Below are positions 1 to 9,823 of a stretch of 64,000 nt of DNA, one piece after another. The DNA is from Bradyrhizobium diazoefficiens (lineage in GTDB: Bacteria > Pseudomonadota > Alphaproteobacteria > Rhizobiales > Xanthobacteraceae): positions 124,001-188,000 of the forward strand of contig NZ_JAENXS010000004.1 in the NCBI RefSeq assembly GCF_016612535.1, given 5' to 3'. The notes beneath the pieces were generated by a model. The model ran no database searches and had not been told where the DNA came from. It worked only from the letters and a program-made list of their open reading frames with translations. Numbering within the stretch: the stretch's first letter is position 1; every line of letters starts with the position of its first letter. The position numbers and the translations under genes were made by a program.

Positions 1-72
1 TGCAAACGCCAGGGCAATCATGAGGCCGGCGCCGGCCGCCAGGATCATCACAGGGACGCGTCGAGCACTCAT
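1..72 (-). CDS. traF: TraF-like conjugal transfer protein, N-terminus only
   Basis: Partial gene running off the left edge. Its ATG at 72-70 overlaps the traA stop in an ATGA junction, so the two are translationally coupled. The 24 visible residues are a short basic start (MSARR) followed by a hydrophobic stretch, as expected for the membrane-anchored signal-peptidase-like TraF that matures the conjugative pilin. The traA-traF order matches Ti-type traAFB operons. The assignment rests on position plus this N-terminus, because the catalytic region is outside the window. Confidence 0.6.
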   Translation of the reverse strand, partial: MSARRVPVMILAAGAGLMIALAFA

Positions 73-3000
73 TTCAGAGTCTGTCCCTGGCGCTGCGTCA
101 GGCGCTGCGCTTCGGCCTGCTTGAGAGCCTGCGCGGTGCGTTCCCCTGCTGCGAGTTGCTGCGCGGCACGCATCGCGGGCCAGGCCTCTTTCAGTTGGTC
201 GCGACGCGCAGGATCCATGCCGGCCGCTGCCTTCTCGAAGGCCTGGCCGTTCGGCTCTCTGGCGGCGTTCGGCAGGAAGGTCCGATCGCCGAACCGCTCG
301 GCGACCGCCTTGTTGAAGCCTTCGATTTCCGCCTTCACCATCCGGTCCGCCAGCGCGAACTCCAGGGCGCTCGGCAGGTCGTTCCGGTCAATGGCATCGC
401 GCACGCGCTCGAGCACACGGCGCGCATCGCGCGACAGAGCAGGGACGTCGATGGCGACGCGGTGCCGGATCGCGCGCTCCTCAGCCGCATGCTTGTGCTC
501 GGCCTCGGCGCGAAGACGTAAGTAGCGCTCGATATCCTTCTTCAGTGCGGGCGCATTGGCCTCGGCCCGTTGGCGCTCTTGGCTTTTGGCCTTACCCGCC
601 AGCAGACCGACCTTGCCGCGGAGCGCCCCAAAGGATTCGGGGTTCAAAGCCAGACGCTGGAGCGTCGAAGTGGCCGCGGCGGGATCCTTCAGGATGGCGT
701 CAAAGTTTGCCGTCCTGAACGCCCGCTCGGGATCGGCAAAGACGAGACGGAAGCGCGCGGAGACATCCTCCCATTGCTTCTTGACGGCGGGGTCGGCGAG
801 GATCTTATCCTCGACCGTATCGACCAGGGACTTGGGGAACGTGGTGACGCCGGCGACCATGGGTGGGGCCTCCTTCCTTGTGGCGGTGACGGTTGATGTG
901 CGTGCTTTGGCCAGCCCTAGTTTTTCGCCGACGACGCGCAAGCGTCGTGCGAGTCGGGCCACCTTGTCCTTCTGGCGGATGGTCCAGCGGACACGGTCGC
1001 GGACGAGCGTGCGGGCGACCTGGACGATGTGCAGGCCGCGGTTGGAGGCGAAGCGCAGCGCGTCGCGAAAGAGGCGGCCGCCGGCATAATCGAGGGTGGT
1101 TTCCTTGGCGTTTAGCCGTGAGAGGACTGCGATCAGCCCGTCGTTGAAGCCGAACGACCGACGGCCGTAATAGAGCGCCACGTCCTCGCGATGCCGGGTC
1201 ATCGCGACATAGGTCAGGTGGCGGTCGAGCGAGAGGCTCGCCAGCACTTTCACCCGGTCGACGGTCGCGCCCTGGGATTTGTGAATGGTGGTGGCGTAGC
1301 CGTGATCGACGTGGCGATAGAACCGCTGATCGACCTCGACCCGCTGACGATGCTCGCCCTCGCCGAGCTCGGCGATGAAGCGCCTGGGCTCGGCTTCCAC
1401 GACCTTGCCGATCATGCCGTTCTTGACACCAAGCGAGCCCTCGTTCTGCAGAAACATGATCTGATCGCCGACGGCAAAGCGGCGCTCGCCGTCCGCGGTC
1501 CGGAACGCATGTCCTTCCTCGAGGAGGCCGCGCTCGATCAGCTTGCCGCGTGCCAGGTCATTGAGGGCGCGCACATCGCGGCGCAGATGCGCCAGGATCA
1601 GTGAGGTCTTGGCCGAATCGTAATCGCGGTTCCAGTCCGCGATCAGGTTGTCAATCGCCTGGGCCTTGAGCTCGGAGCCGAGAATGCGGCCCTGGGCGCC
1701 ATAGGCCGAGAGGGCATCGGCGATGCGTCCGCGCGCGAGATCGAGCGAAGCGTCCCGCATCCATTGCTCGCGCTGGCGATAGATGGTCTCGAGCTCGGCA
1801 TAGCCGATGCGCTCGGAGATCGACCGGAAGGCGGCGCCCGCCTCGATCGGCTGGAGCTGGTCGGGATCGCCGACCAGAACCAGTTTTGCCCCAGTCCGCG
1901 ATACGGCTTCCACAAAGGTCGCCATCTGCCGCGAAGCGATCATGCCGGCCTCGTCGATCACCATGACGGTCCGCCCATCGAGGGCGTCACGGCCGTTCTG
2001 CCAGCGCAGCTCCCACGACGCCAGCGTATGCGAGACGATCCCCGCTTCGCGCGACAGGCCTTCGGCAGCCTTGCCGGCAAGCGCCGCGCCGACGACGCGG
2101 TGCCCGGCCGCTTCCCACACTTCGCGCGCCGCGCGCATCATCGTCGTCTTGCCGGCGCCAGCGCGGCCAATCACGGCCGCGATCCGCGCCGGCGCCATGA
2201 CATGCTCAATCGCCGCGCGCTGCTCCACCGAGAGCTGCGCATGCCGCGCCAGCACCTCGCCCAAGACCTTCTCCTGGACACCGAAGCTATCGGTCCTGGC
2301 GAGGCCGATCGCGCGTCGCGCCATATCGGCTTCCAGCCGGATCAGCTCGCGCGTCGTAAGCTTCGCCGGCACCCGCGCGCCGGTTGCAAAGTCAATGCTA
2401 TCGGCCTGCAACCGTACGACATCCGGGCTCTCGAGGATGCGGTGCAGGAGGAGCTGGAAGGTGCCGGGATCATCGACATAGCGATGCAGCACCTTGGCGA
2501 TATCGCGCTGGTCGAAGACGCTCTTCTCGCGGCTGACGAGGTCGAGCACGATTTCCGGCCGGCGCTCGATGCGGCGGGCGTTCTCGGCCCGGCTCTCATC
2601 GAAGACCGCCAGCCGATCAAGCCCCGGCCCCGCACCCTCAAGCTTCGCCTTCCGATCGATCGCTTTTGCCGCGACACCGATATGGGTGGTCGGGACGAGG
2701 TCGATGCCGCGCTCGGCATAGGAACGGCCATCGACACGAACGTCGAGGCCGGCGAGTGCAAGATGGTAGTTTTGCAGATCGATCCACCGCGCCCGTTGCG
2801 CCAGGAACTCCTGCTTGTCACCGGCCCAGAGCGCATAGCGGATTTTGCCGGCCTCGGTGCGGAGTGGAGTGCCGTCTTCGCCGAGCAGAGCGATCCTCTT
2901 GCCGCCGAAACCGTCCTCTGTCAGGGGCCGCAGCGTCGTCATCAGGTGGACATGCGGATTGCCTGACACGTCGTGATAGACCCAGTCGGCGACCTGTCCA

Positions 3001-3377
3001 CGCGACAAAATCTCCTGCGCCACGAACTGGCGCATGAGAGCGATATTCTGTTCAGTCGTGAGCTCCACCGGCAGGGCGATGATCGCTTCGCGAGCGAACT
3101 GCGCATCGGATCGTTTCTCGAAGGCTTCGACCTTGTTCCAGAACGCTTCGGCCGCGCCCGCCACGGAGCGGTCGGCGATCAGCGTGCGGGCCCAGACCGG
3201 CGCGTCCGCTGGCAGGAGGAATTCTTCATGCGCCAGGCCGCGCTTGTTCGAGTAGTCGACGGCCCTGGCCTCCGCCTCGTGCTCCATGCGGGCGCAATGG
3301 CGGTACGCGGCCGACAGAACGGCGCTGCGTCCGCTGGCGCGGCCGATGATCTGGACGGTGAAATGGGTGATAGCCAC
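69..3377 (-). CDS. traA: Ti-type conjugative relaxase/helicase TraA
   Basis: About 1,102 residues from a GTG start at 3377 (reading VAITHF, matching the MAIxHF start of the family); the frame is open ten codons further upstream. The N-terminus is a MobA/MobL relaxase with the HUH-type metal motif in GNPHVHL near residue 143, which nicks oriT and stays covalently bound to the strand. A RecD/TraI-type helicase follows: Walker A GRAGAGKTT near residue 400, Walker B VIDEAG near 480, and a UvrD-type C-terminal helicase motif (YATTIHKSQGAT). The C-terminal 300 residues are charged and probably helical. Its substrate is the adjacent oriT, and TraG is the expected coupling partner. Length and domain order are normal for rhizobial TraA, and no disruption is seen. 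Confidence 0.96.
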   Translation of the reverse strand: MAITHFTVQIIGRASGRSAVLSAAYRHCARMEHEAEARAVDYSNKRGLAHEEFLLPADAPVWARTLIADRSVAGAAEAFWNKVEAFEKRSDAQFAREAIIALPVELTTEQNIALMRQFVAQEILSRGQVADWVYHDVSGNPHVHLMTTLRPLTEDGFGGKRIALLGEDGTPLRTEAGKIRYALWAGDKQEFLAQRARWIDLQNYHLALAGLDVRVDGRSYAERGIDLVPTTHIGVAAKAIDRKAKLEGAGPGLDRLAVFDESRAENARRIERRPEIVLDLVSREKSVFDQRDIAKVLHRYVDDPGTFQLLLHRILESPDVVRLQADSIDFATGARVPAKLTTRELIRLEADMARRAIGLARTDSFGVQEKVLGEVLARHAQLSVEQRAAIEHVMAPARIAAVIGRAGAGKTTMMRAAREVWEAAGHRVVGAALAGKAAEGLSREAGIVSHTLASWELRWQNGRDALDGRTVMVIDEAGMIASRQMATFVEAVSRTGAKLVLVGDPDQLQPIEAGAAFRSISERIGYAELETIYRQREQWMRDASLDLARGRIADALSAYGAQGRILGSELKAQAIDNLIADWNRDYDSAKTSLILAHLRRDVRALNDLARGKLIERGLLEEGHAFRTADGERRFAVGDQIMFLQNEGSLGVKNGMIGKVVEAEPRRFIAELGEGEHRQRVEVDQRFYRHVDHGYATTIHKSQGATVDRVKVLASLSLDRHLTYVAMTRHREDVALYYGRRSFGFNDGLIAVLSRLNAKETTLDYAGGRLFRDALRFASNRGLHIVQVARTLVRDRVRWTIRQKDKVARLARRLRVVGEKLGLAKARTSTVTATRKEAPPMVAGVTTFPKSLVDTVEDKILADPAVKKQWEDVSARFRLVFADPERAFRTANFDAILKDPAAATSTLQRLALNPESFGALRGKVGLLAGKAKSQERQRAEANAPALKKDIERYLRLRAEAEHKHAAEERAIRHRVAIDVPALSRDARRVLERVRDAIDRNDLPSALEFALADRMVKAEIEGFNKAVAERFGDRTFLPNAAREPNGQAFEKAAAGMDPARRDQLKEAWPAMRAAQQLAAGERTAQALKQAEAQRLTQRQGQTLK

Positions 3378-3449
3378 GGCAGGCGCGATCCCGAAGCGAA
3401 CGAACACTCTGTTCGTCCGGATCGGCCTCGCCTATTCGGGGCGGGAAGC

Positions 3450-3490
3450 AGGACGTCGCGCCAGCGACGTATAACTGCGCCCTTGGAAGC
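3450..3490. other. oriT: Origin of transfer (oriT) between traA and traC
   Basis: In the divergent traA-traC gap lies an inverted repeat ACGTCGC (3453-3459) / GCGACGT (3464-3470), followed directly by ATAACTGCGCCCTTGG (3471-3486). The core TAACTGCGCCCT differs at one base from the RSF1010-type nick region TAAGTGCGCCCT, and hairpin-then-nick is the arrangement of Ti-plasmid oriTs. The rest of 3408-3628 holds the divergent promoters and no gene. Confidence 0.85.
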
Positions 3491-3628
3491 CGCTCCTTCG
3501 GAACGGCGGGATGATCTTCCAAAGCGTCGGCTTCGCCGACCCCGTTAATTACCCGGGTCGCGCTTCGCGCTCACCCCGGCTTTCCTGTCTGGCGCTTCGC
3601 GCAAAGCAGATAGGAAAGGTCTTCCGGA

Positions 3629-3889
3629 ATGAAGAAACCCTCGCGGCAGATCAGGGACGAAATCGCTCGCCTCCAGGAGCAGCTGAAGCAGGCTGAAACG
3701 CGGGAGGCCGAGCGGATCGGCCGGATCGCGCTGAAGGCCGGCATCGGCGAGTTCGAGATTGACGAGGAGGCGCTGCTGTCGGCCTTCGAGGAGATCGCCA
3801 ACCGCTTTCGCGCGGGTGGCTCCCGAACCACGAAGACGCCTCCGACGGTCACGTTTGGCGCGTCTTCGGGCGTGGCTGAACAGGGCTGA
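3629..3889 (+). CDS. traC: Conjugal transfer protein TraC
   Basis: An 86-residue protein starting [21 protein letters not shown]: a basic N-terminus, then a predicted coiled coil (residues 5-35), an acidic middle and a low-complexity tail. This is the TraC of Ti-type traCDG operons, thought to help TraA process oriT. It is the first gene to the right of oriT, traD begins 4 bases after its stop, and traG overlaps traD, so the three form one operon. Confidence 0.85.
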   Translation: MKKPSRQIRDEIARLQEQLKQAETREAERIGRIALKAGIGEFEIDEEALLSAFEEIANRFRAGGSRTTKTPPTVTFGASSGVAEQG

Positions 3890-3893
3890 ACGC

Positions 3894-4109
3894 ATGCGCC
3901 GCTCCGACGCTACTGACGTCCGCAAGAAGGACACGCGGGAGAAGATCGAGCTCGGTGGCCTGATCGCCAAGGCCGGGCTGCGCTACGAGAAGCGCGCGCT
4001 GCTGCTGGGTCTGCTGATCGACGCCAAGGAGCGGCTTCGCGGCAATGAGTCGGAACGCGAGCGCCTGATGGCGATCGGCGCGAAGGCGTTCGGCCATGAA
4101 GGCAAATAA
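3894..4109 (+). CDS. traD: Conjugal transfer protein TraD
   Basis: A 71-residue protein starting at ATG 3894 ([20 protein letters not shown]) with the conserved TraD core [20 protein letters not shown] in the middle. This is the small Ti-type TraD, not the F-plasmid coupling protein of the same name. It is an accessory factor for DNA transfer. Its last 14 bases overlap traG, indicating translational coupling. Confidence 0.9.
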   Translation: MRRSDATDVRKKDTREKIELGGLIAKAGLRYEKRALLLGLLIDAKERLRGNESERERLMAIGAKAFGHEGK

Positions 4110-6027
4110 GATCGCGCTGGCGATCGCGCCGACCGTTCTGATGGCGGGTTTATGCCTTGCCGCCACCGGCGTCGAAGCCTGGTTTGCGAAGTTCGGAGCA
4201 ACGCCGAACGCGCGCCTGGTGCTTGGCCGGATTGGCATCGCCATGCCCTATGTGTTGGCCGCCGCGAGCGGGGTGGTCTTCCTGTTCGCGGCCGCTGGCG
4301 CGACGGCGATCCGCTCCGCCGGCTGGGGCGTCGTGTTCGGCGGCGTGATTGTCGTCGCGATCGCCGCTTCACGGGAGACCGCGCGCCTGCACTCCTTCGC
4401 CGGCGCGGTGCCGACCCGAGACCGCCTTCTCGCCTACGCCGATCCGGCGACCATCGTGGGCGCGACCATCGTGGCGCTCGTGGCTGTATTCGGGCTGCGC
4501 GTCGCGATGAAGGGCAACACCGCCTTCGCGGCCGCCGCTCCGCGCCGTGTCCGCGGCCGGCGAGCCATCCATGGCGAGTCCGACTGGATGACAATGACCG
4601 AGGCTGCGCGGCTGTTCCCGGAGTCAGGTGGCATCGTGGTCGGGGAGCGCTATCGCGTCGATCGGGATGCCGTCGCCGACCAGTCCTTCCGCGCCGATGA
4701 TGCCGAGACATGGGGCGTCGGCGGCAAGTCGCCTTTGCTCTGTTTCGATGGCTCCTTCGGCTCGTCGCACGGCATTGTGTTCGCCGGTTCCGGCGGGTTC
4801 AAGACAACATCGATCACGGTGCCGACAGCCCTCAAATGGGGCGGCGGGCTGGTCGTCCTCGACCCCTCCAACGAGGTCGCGCCAATGGTGAGCGCGCACC
4901 GGCGGGACGCAGGCCGGCAGGTCTTTGTCCTTGACCCGCGCTCCTCGACAATCGGCTTCAATGTGCTCGATTGGATCGGCCAGCACGGCGCGACCAAGGA
5001 AGAGGACATTGCCGCCGTCGCATCATGGGTCATGACCGACACTCCGCGCCAGGGCTCGGCGCGGGACGACTTCTTTCGTGCCTCGGCGTTGCAGCTGCTG
5101 ACCGCACTGATCGCCGATGTCTGCCTGTCCGGTCATACGGAAAAGAAGGACCAGCACCTTCGCCAGGTCCGCGCCAATTTGTCCGAGCCGGAACCGAAAT
5201 TGCGCCAGCGGCTTCAGACGATTTACGACAACTCGGAGTCCGGATTCGTGAAGGAGAATGTCGCGCCCTTCATCGCCATGACGCCGGAGACCTTCAGCGG
5301 CGTCTACGCAAATGCGGTGAAGGAAACCCACTGGCTCTCCTATGCCAACTATGCCGCGCTGGTGTCTGGGGCGAGCTTCACGACGGCCGAGCTCGCGGAT
5401 GGCGGTGCGGACATCTTCATCAATCTCGACCTGAAGACGCTGGAGAACCATGCCGGTCTCGCCCGGGTCGTCATCGGCTCGCTGCTCAACGCCATCTACA
5501 ATCGCAATGGCGAAGTAAACGGTCGCACCCTGTTCCTGCTCGATGAGGTCGCCCGTCTCGGGTACTTACGCATTCTCGAAACTGCGCGCGATGCGGGACG
5601 CAAATACGGCATCACCCTACTGATGCTCTACCAGTCGATCGGCCAGATGCGGGAGGCCTATGGCGGGCGCGACGCGACCAGCAAATGGTTCGAAAGCGCG
5701 TCATGGATCTCCTTCTCGGCGATCAATGATCCCGAGACGGCCGACTATATCTCGAAGCGTTGCGGCGACACGACGGTCGAGGTTGACCAGCTGAGCCAGT
5801 CCTCGCAGATGTCCGGTTCCTCCCGGACGCGATCCAAGCAGCTCGCGCGCCGGCCGCTCATACTGCCACACGAGGTCCTGCGGATGCGGACCGATGAGCA
5901 GATCATCTTCACCGCCGGGAACCCACCGCTGCGATGCGGACGCGCCATCTGGTTCCGGCGCGCCGACATGCGGGCGAGCGTCGGAGAGAATAGATTCTAC
6001 CGGAAAGAAGCTGGCCGCCGTCGCTGA
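4096..6027 (+). CDS. traG: Type IV coupling protein TraG (VirD4 family)
   Basis: A 643-residue inner-membrane ATPase that brings the relaxase-DNA complex to the type IV secretion channel. Hydrophobic segments occupy roughly residues 5-25, 50-65, 75-95 and 120-140. Walker A is GSGGFKTTS near residue 235; Walker B is in [11 protein letters not shown] near 480; the C-terminal VirD4/TraG signature with [12 protein letters not shown] follows. The ATG at 4096 lies inside traD. Length and motifs are normal, so the transfer module looks intact. The mating-pair (trb) genes are not in the window. Confidence 0.95.
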   Translation: MKANKIALAIAPTVLMAGLCLAATGVEAWFAKFGATPNARLVLGRIGIAMPYVLAAASGVVFLFAAAGATAIRSAGWGVVFGGVIVVAIAASRETARLHSFAGAVPTRDRLLAYADPATIVGATIVALVAVFGLRVAMKGNTAFAAAAPRRVRGRRAIHGESDWMTMTEAARLFPESGGIVVGERYRVDRDAVADQSFRADDAETWGVGGKSPLLCFDGSFGSSHGIVFAGSGGFKTTSITVPTALKWGGGLVVLDPSNEVAPMVSAHRRDAGRQVFVLDPRSSTIGFNVLDWIGQHGATKEEDIAAVASWVMTDTPRQGSARDDFFRASALQLLTALIADVCLSGHTEKKDQHLRQVRANLSEPEPKLRQRLQTIYDNSESGFVKENVAPFIAMTPETFSGVYANAVKETHWLSYANYAALVSGASFTTAELADGGADIFINLDLKTLENHAGLARVVIGSLLNAIYNRNGEVNGRTLFLLDEVARLGYLRILETARDAGRKYGITLLMLYQSIGQMREAYGGRDATSKWFESASWISFSAINDPETADYISKRCGDTTVEVDQLSQSSQMSGSSRTRSKQLARRPLILPHEVLRMRTDEQIIFTAGNPPLRCGRAIWFRRADMRASVGENRFYRKEAGRRR

Positions 6028-6392
6028 TCATCGTGAAGTCGCCGATGACCCACGAGAGGATCGTCACGCGAATGGGCGGAGACCGCGTGCGGACTCCGGG
6101 AGAGCCGTTCCGTGGCGCCACTAGAGCCGTCCTCGAAGGGGCTCGCACGATCCCTCATTGATCACGGGAGGAGTATTGCGCGATCTTCGTTGTCATCGAG
6201 GAAGTCGAAATGGAAACTTGGGCCTGGGCCGGCATGTCCGTGCCGGATATCGGAACACGCTCGCAAAGGCGTCCGGCGCCTGATATTGTGTGGCCGCAGG
6301 CGGGCCTCTGACCCGCCGTCTTGCATGCACCCAGAAAACCTAGCGCCGGGTTCCCTGTTGCCGTATTGTAATCGATTTCGGGGAGCGAGATT
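6028..6392. other. Intergenic region after traG, no clear gene
   Basis: About 365 bases. The only notable item is a 19-base stretch at 6059-6077 that matches 35998-36016 at 17 of 19 positions and would read IVTRMG in both places, suggesting remnants of one coding family. No frame with credible composition crosses the region. Confidence 0.4.
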
Positions 6393-6605
6393 ATGACTGA
6401 ACGGAAAGGGATTGCCAGAACGCCGCGCGAGCATTTCAGGCGAACCGCAGAAGACGAGCTAGAGAAGTTTGTACGCAAAGAAATTGCATTTCAGCAAGCC
6501 GAGCGCAGCGAGCGCGCAAGGGAGCTGCGCCTTCCTGTTCAGAAGGAGACCGAGTTTTCCCGGTCTGAGCCGAGTTCGAAGCCGGTTACACGGCGATTCC
6601 TCTGA
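6393..6605 (+). CDS. Small hypothetical protein, 70 aa
   Basis: The ATG at 6393 is preceded by a GGGGAGCGAG ribosome-binding site. The product is highly charged and predicted helical (DELEKFVRKEIAFQQAERSE) with no recognised domain, signal peptide or membrane segment. It lies alone between traG and a broken acetyltransferase. The ribosome-binding site and amphipathic composition favour a real gene, but no function can be given. Confidence 0.4.
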   Translation: MTERKGIARTPREHFRRTAEDELEKFVRKEIAFQQAERSERARELRLPVQKETEFSRSEPSSKPVTRRFL

Positions 6606-6658
6606 TTGCGTCCCAACTCAAGCGCTCATGATGATGGGCGCCCGGCGGCCCCGTGATC

Positions 6659-6867
6659 GCCGCGATACGGCTTGCCTTGCAGGTGTCGGGACTCGGCCCT
6701 CGGCTGTTGAGATCGGGCTAGCGCAGGCGCGGGCGGGCCAGACTCGAGGCGACGATCGACGCCAAGGCCTTCTACCAACGATGCGATTTTCGAAGCGTGA
6801 GCCGAAACTTTCTGCCTCATGGGCTCGGCGGTGAGCCGATCGAATTGTGCGGATGGAATTGTGAACT
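6659..6867 (+). pseudogene. GNAT acetyltransferase, C-terminal remnant
   Basis: One reading frame gives SGLGPRLLRSG, a TAG stop at 6719-6721, then LEATIDAKAFYQRCDFRSVS and HGLGGEPIEL. This parallels the intact GNAT protein at 27088-27567 (RGLGRRLLEAG, ESTLNAQGFYERHGF, GVGGEPIE), so it is the acetyl-CoA-binding and C-terminal part of the same subfamily. The N-terminal half is missing and there is an in-frame stop. Confidence 0.65.
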
Positions 6868-6994
6868 TCGACGTTCACCGGTCGCAAAGCCCAACCTTGA
6901 ACATCAAGGCGGCAGATCATCCCTCACATCGTTTCGGCCGTCAGTCTCAGGGAGACAGCGGAGGTCCGATACGCCCCTCCGAAAGCATGAGCAC

Positions 6995-8185
6995 TCAAAT
7001 GCGCGGGCGTCTGCCGCGGCCGGTCCATAGGCCAACGAGCGCGGTGGCGATGAAGATCGTCACCCCACAGGCCACGTAGAGGCCAGCTTCAGTTGCGTTG
7101 GGGACCAAGGTTGGCAGAAGGAAGATGACCCCACCGAGACCGCCCGTCAGCAAAGTCGTGAACGCCTGAACGCGTCCGATCAGCGCCGAATCCACAACGG
7201 TCAAAAGATCTCCGTTCGCGGCTGCCCGTGACAGGTTCCAAAGCATTCCAGCAACTGCATACAGCACAATAGCAACCAGCGGGTTGGTCACGAAGGATAG
7301 CGCGATCAAGGCGGCCGCGGCGCCAGCGAGAATGGTCGCTGTTGCTCCGGCCAGTTTCCTGGCGAACATCGGCATCCCAGCGATAGCGAGAGCGGCCATG
7401 CCGGCGATCGCGGCCGTCATCTCAAGTGTGCCGAAGAGATTGCTGCCCCCACCAAGCGAATGGATAACGAAGCCAGGCAACAACAGATTTGTGATCTGGA
7501 TCACGGCGAACGCCAGCCCCACCGTGACCGCGGCGGACAGGCTTTGCGGCTCGTTCAGAAGATAGCGCAACGCTTCACGCGAGGCGGAAAGCGGGGTCAG
7601 GCCTTTCATCGACCTGTGACCGCTTGGGGTCCGCGTGAGCGTCCCGAGCAGAGGCAGAATGGCCAACGCAATGCAGGCAGACAGGACCGCCGCAGTCGTG
7701 CTGCCGAGGCGATCGATTGCGTAGCCAGCGGCACCTGTCCCTATGGCAAGCCCCGCCTGATTGAAGAAGGACAGCCGCATGTTGGATATCATGCGCTCGG
7801 CTTCGGGAATGAGTGACTGGAGCAGGCCGCTCATCGCGCCTGCCAGCAGCGCGTAGCCTAACGCCCCGAGAACGGCTGATAAAACCAGGAGTGGACGTGA
7901 GAGCCCTTCGGGCAGGACTTGCACCAAGGACAAGACAAGAAGACCGGAAGCCCTGATCGCTTGTCCCGCCGCGGTGACTGTGAGACGGCTGTATCGGTCG
8001 ACGATGTACCCGCTGAGCGGCGCGAGAACGAATCCAGCGACGCTCGAGGTTAGCAACACAACGCCAACCAGGCTCGATCCGCCCGCGTGGAACGCGATCC
8101 AGGCCGGCAAGACGATGCCGACGCCGACAATGAAGAATGACGCCGAGGAAAAACCAACAAAGCAGATTCGTTGTGTCGCTTGCAT
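6995..8185 (-). CDS. Major facilitator superfamily transporter
   Basis: A 396-residue polytopic membrane protein from ATG 8185 (an in-frame TTG is two codons upstream), with GGGGAG about 11 bases before it. Around twelve hydrophobic segments are visible. The loop between helices 2 and 3 carries GYIVDRYSR, the MFS motif-A equivalent. It resembles exporters of the drug/metabolite-efflux type. It is isolated from its neighbours, and the substrate is unknown. Confidence 0.85.
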   Translation of the reverse strand: MQATQRICFVGFSSASFFIVGVGIVLPAWIAFHAGGSSLVGVVLLTSSVAGFVLAPLSGYIVDRYSRLTVTAAGQAIRASGLLVLSLVQVLPEGLSRPLLVLSAVLGALGYALLAGAMSGLLQSLIPEAERMISNMRLSFFNQAGLAIGTGAAGYAIDRLGSTTAAVLSACIALAILPLLGTLTRTPSGHRSMKGLTPLSASREALRYLLNEPQSLSAAVTVGLAFAVIQITNLLLPGFVIHSLGGGSNLFGTLEMTAAIAGMAALAIAGMPMFARKLAGATATILAGAAAALIALSFVTNPLVAIVLYAVAGMLWNLSRAAANGDLLTVVDSALIGRVQAFTTLLTGGLGGVIFLLPTLVPNATEAGLYVACGVTIFIATALVGLWTGRGRRPRI

Positions 8186-8583
8186 ATCCAATTCGCTCCC
8201 CGCGCTCTCCTGGAGGACCGCTACGCCGTTCCCTCAAGTCGCCCCGGGCACGGCCACTTCAAGGCGGAAGGGCCAGAACACGACATGACATGTCGGACCG
8301 TTCCTTGTCTTTACGGGCTTGCTCGGTAGCATTGGCTTGATGGCCCCCACTCCTCGTCAGCGAGCTTGTCACGCGTGATTCGTGCCCCTGATCACGGGGT
8401 TGAATCACGACTTGGAGGTCAGGCTCAGCCTGGCTCGCCGAGGAAACGTATGGTCGCTGTCCGCCTCGTAGCCGACGCATTATACTCTCTCGGAGTTTTG
8501 GCGTTCATGACCCCAGTGCTGACCTTCACTGGAAGGCGTCTGTTTGATATAGGGGAGACATCGCAAGATGAGGTCGTTCGGCC
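8186..8583. promoter_or_regulatory. Divergent intergenic region with a short palindrome
   Basis: About 400 bases between the minus-strand MFS gene and the plus-strand serine hydrolase, so it should hold both promoters. A 6-3-6 palindrome CGACATGACATGTCG sits at 8281-8295, about 96 bases upstream of the MFS start; it could be an operator, but no regulator is adjacent. No convincing coding frame was found. Confidence 0.3.
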
Positions 8584-9711
8584 GTGCCAAATCGTCGCCA
8601 GATACTTTCAGGACTAGGAGCAGCAGCCGTGGTGTCCGCCAATCCTGCGGGCGTTGCGGCAGCAACGGCTCAATTCCCGCCTGATAAATTCGCCACTGAC
8701 GTGATCCGACGGCTCGATCAAGCAGTCGCTGAGCGGCGCGTGTGGAATATCCATGGTGTCGTTGTTTTTCAGAACGGAAAGCTGATCGTCGAGCGCTATT
8801 TCGAAGGTCAGGATCGCGAGAGAGGTGTTGGCGACCTCGGAACGGTTAAGTTTACAGCGGAGACGCTCCATGATCTGCGATCCTGCTCGAAGAGCATCGT
8901 GGCTTTGCTTTATGGGATCGCTCTTCAACAAGGGAGGGTACCTGCGCCGGAGGCGAGCCTGCTTTCCGGATTCCCTGAGTATCGTGATATTGCCAATGAG
9001 GAACGCTCGCGCGTGACCGTCCATCACGCGCTCTCAATGACGATGGGCACGGATTGGGATGAGAGCAGCTTACCTTATGTCGATCCGCGCAACAGCGAAA
9101 CCGCAATGGACAACGCTGCCGACCGTTATCGTTACATTTTGGAGCGACCAATTGTCGATAGGCCCGGTGCGCACTGGAGCTATTGTGGCGGAGCGACTGC
9201 GTTGCTCGCGCGCTTAATCGCAAAAGGGTCAGGGAAGTCACTGCATGACTTCGCACGCGAGTTTCTTTTCGATCCGCTCGGCATGGGACCGACGCAATGG
9301 GCCAGTGGGCCTGATGGCGAGCCATTCGCCGCGTCAGGCGCCCGCATGTCGGTTCGCGACCTCTCACGGGTCGGAACGTTGATGCTCTCCGCGGGGCAGC
9401 TTGATGGCCAACAGATCGTTCCCGCGGAGTGGATCACGCGCTGCACGACGCCGGTGATCAGTTCCGACGAGCTTCGCCGTTACGGATATCAATGGTTTCT
9501 TCTCGATGTAGCTTTTGGGAAGCCGAAGGGGTGGGCGGCCGGCCGCCTAGAGCGCATGTGGATGGCACAGGGGGAAGGCGGTCAACGCCTGTTCATCATT
9601 CCTGCGTTGCAGCTCGTGATCGCTTTGACGGCCGGAAACTACGGGGCCGAAGATCAGTGGATTCCGCCGACGCGCGTACTACGGGAGATCGTTTTGGCGA
9701 GCATATCCTAG
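8584..9711 (+). CDS. Serine hydrolase of the class C beta-lactamase fold
   Basis: 375 residues. The N-terminus (MPNRRQILSGLGAAAVVSA) resembles an export signal, suggesting a periplasmic location. The nucleophile motif SxxK is S100-C-S-K103 (RSCSKS). The second motif is YCGG near residue 200, with Gly where classical beta-lactamases have Asn. A GEGGQRLF segment near 335 replaces the KTG motif. This pattern fits the esterase/6-aminohexanoate-dimer-hydrolase-like branch rather than antibiotic resistance. The substrate is unknown. GGGGAGAC lies about 14 bases before the start. Confidence 0.8.
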   Translation: MPNRRQILSGLGAAAVVSANPAGVAAATAQFPPDKFATDVIRRLDQAVAERRVWNIHGVVVFQNGKLIVERYFEGQDRERGVGDLGTVKFTAETLHDLRSCSKSIVALLYGIALQQGRVPAPEASLLSGFPEYRDIANEERSRVTVHHALSMTMGTDWDESSLPYVDPRNSETAMDNAADRYRYILERPIVDRPGAHWSYCGGATALLARLIAKGSGKSLHDFAREFLFDPLGMGPTQWASGPDGEPFAASGARMSVRDLSRVGTLMLSAGQLDGQQIVPAEWITRCTTPVISSDELRRYGYQWFLLDVAFGKPKGWAAGRLERMWMAQGEGGQRLFIIPALQLVIALTAGNYGAEDQWIPPTRVLREIVLASIS

Positions 9712-9823
9712 CCTTCTACACGTCGACATTTGCCCTTCTTTGACCATGGGCAATGTCTGCTCTTCGGCCGATCGCTTAATGAGTACATACCCCAGCCAAT
9801 TCCACAGCGAAGGTGCGCTATCC

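Noticed and set aside
1764..2966. A 400-codon plus-strand frame antisense to traA
   Set aside because: Lies entirely within the relaxase/helicase gene and has no recognisable motif.
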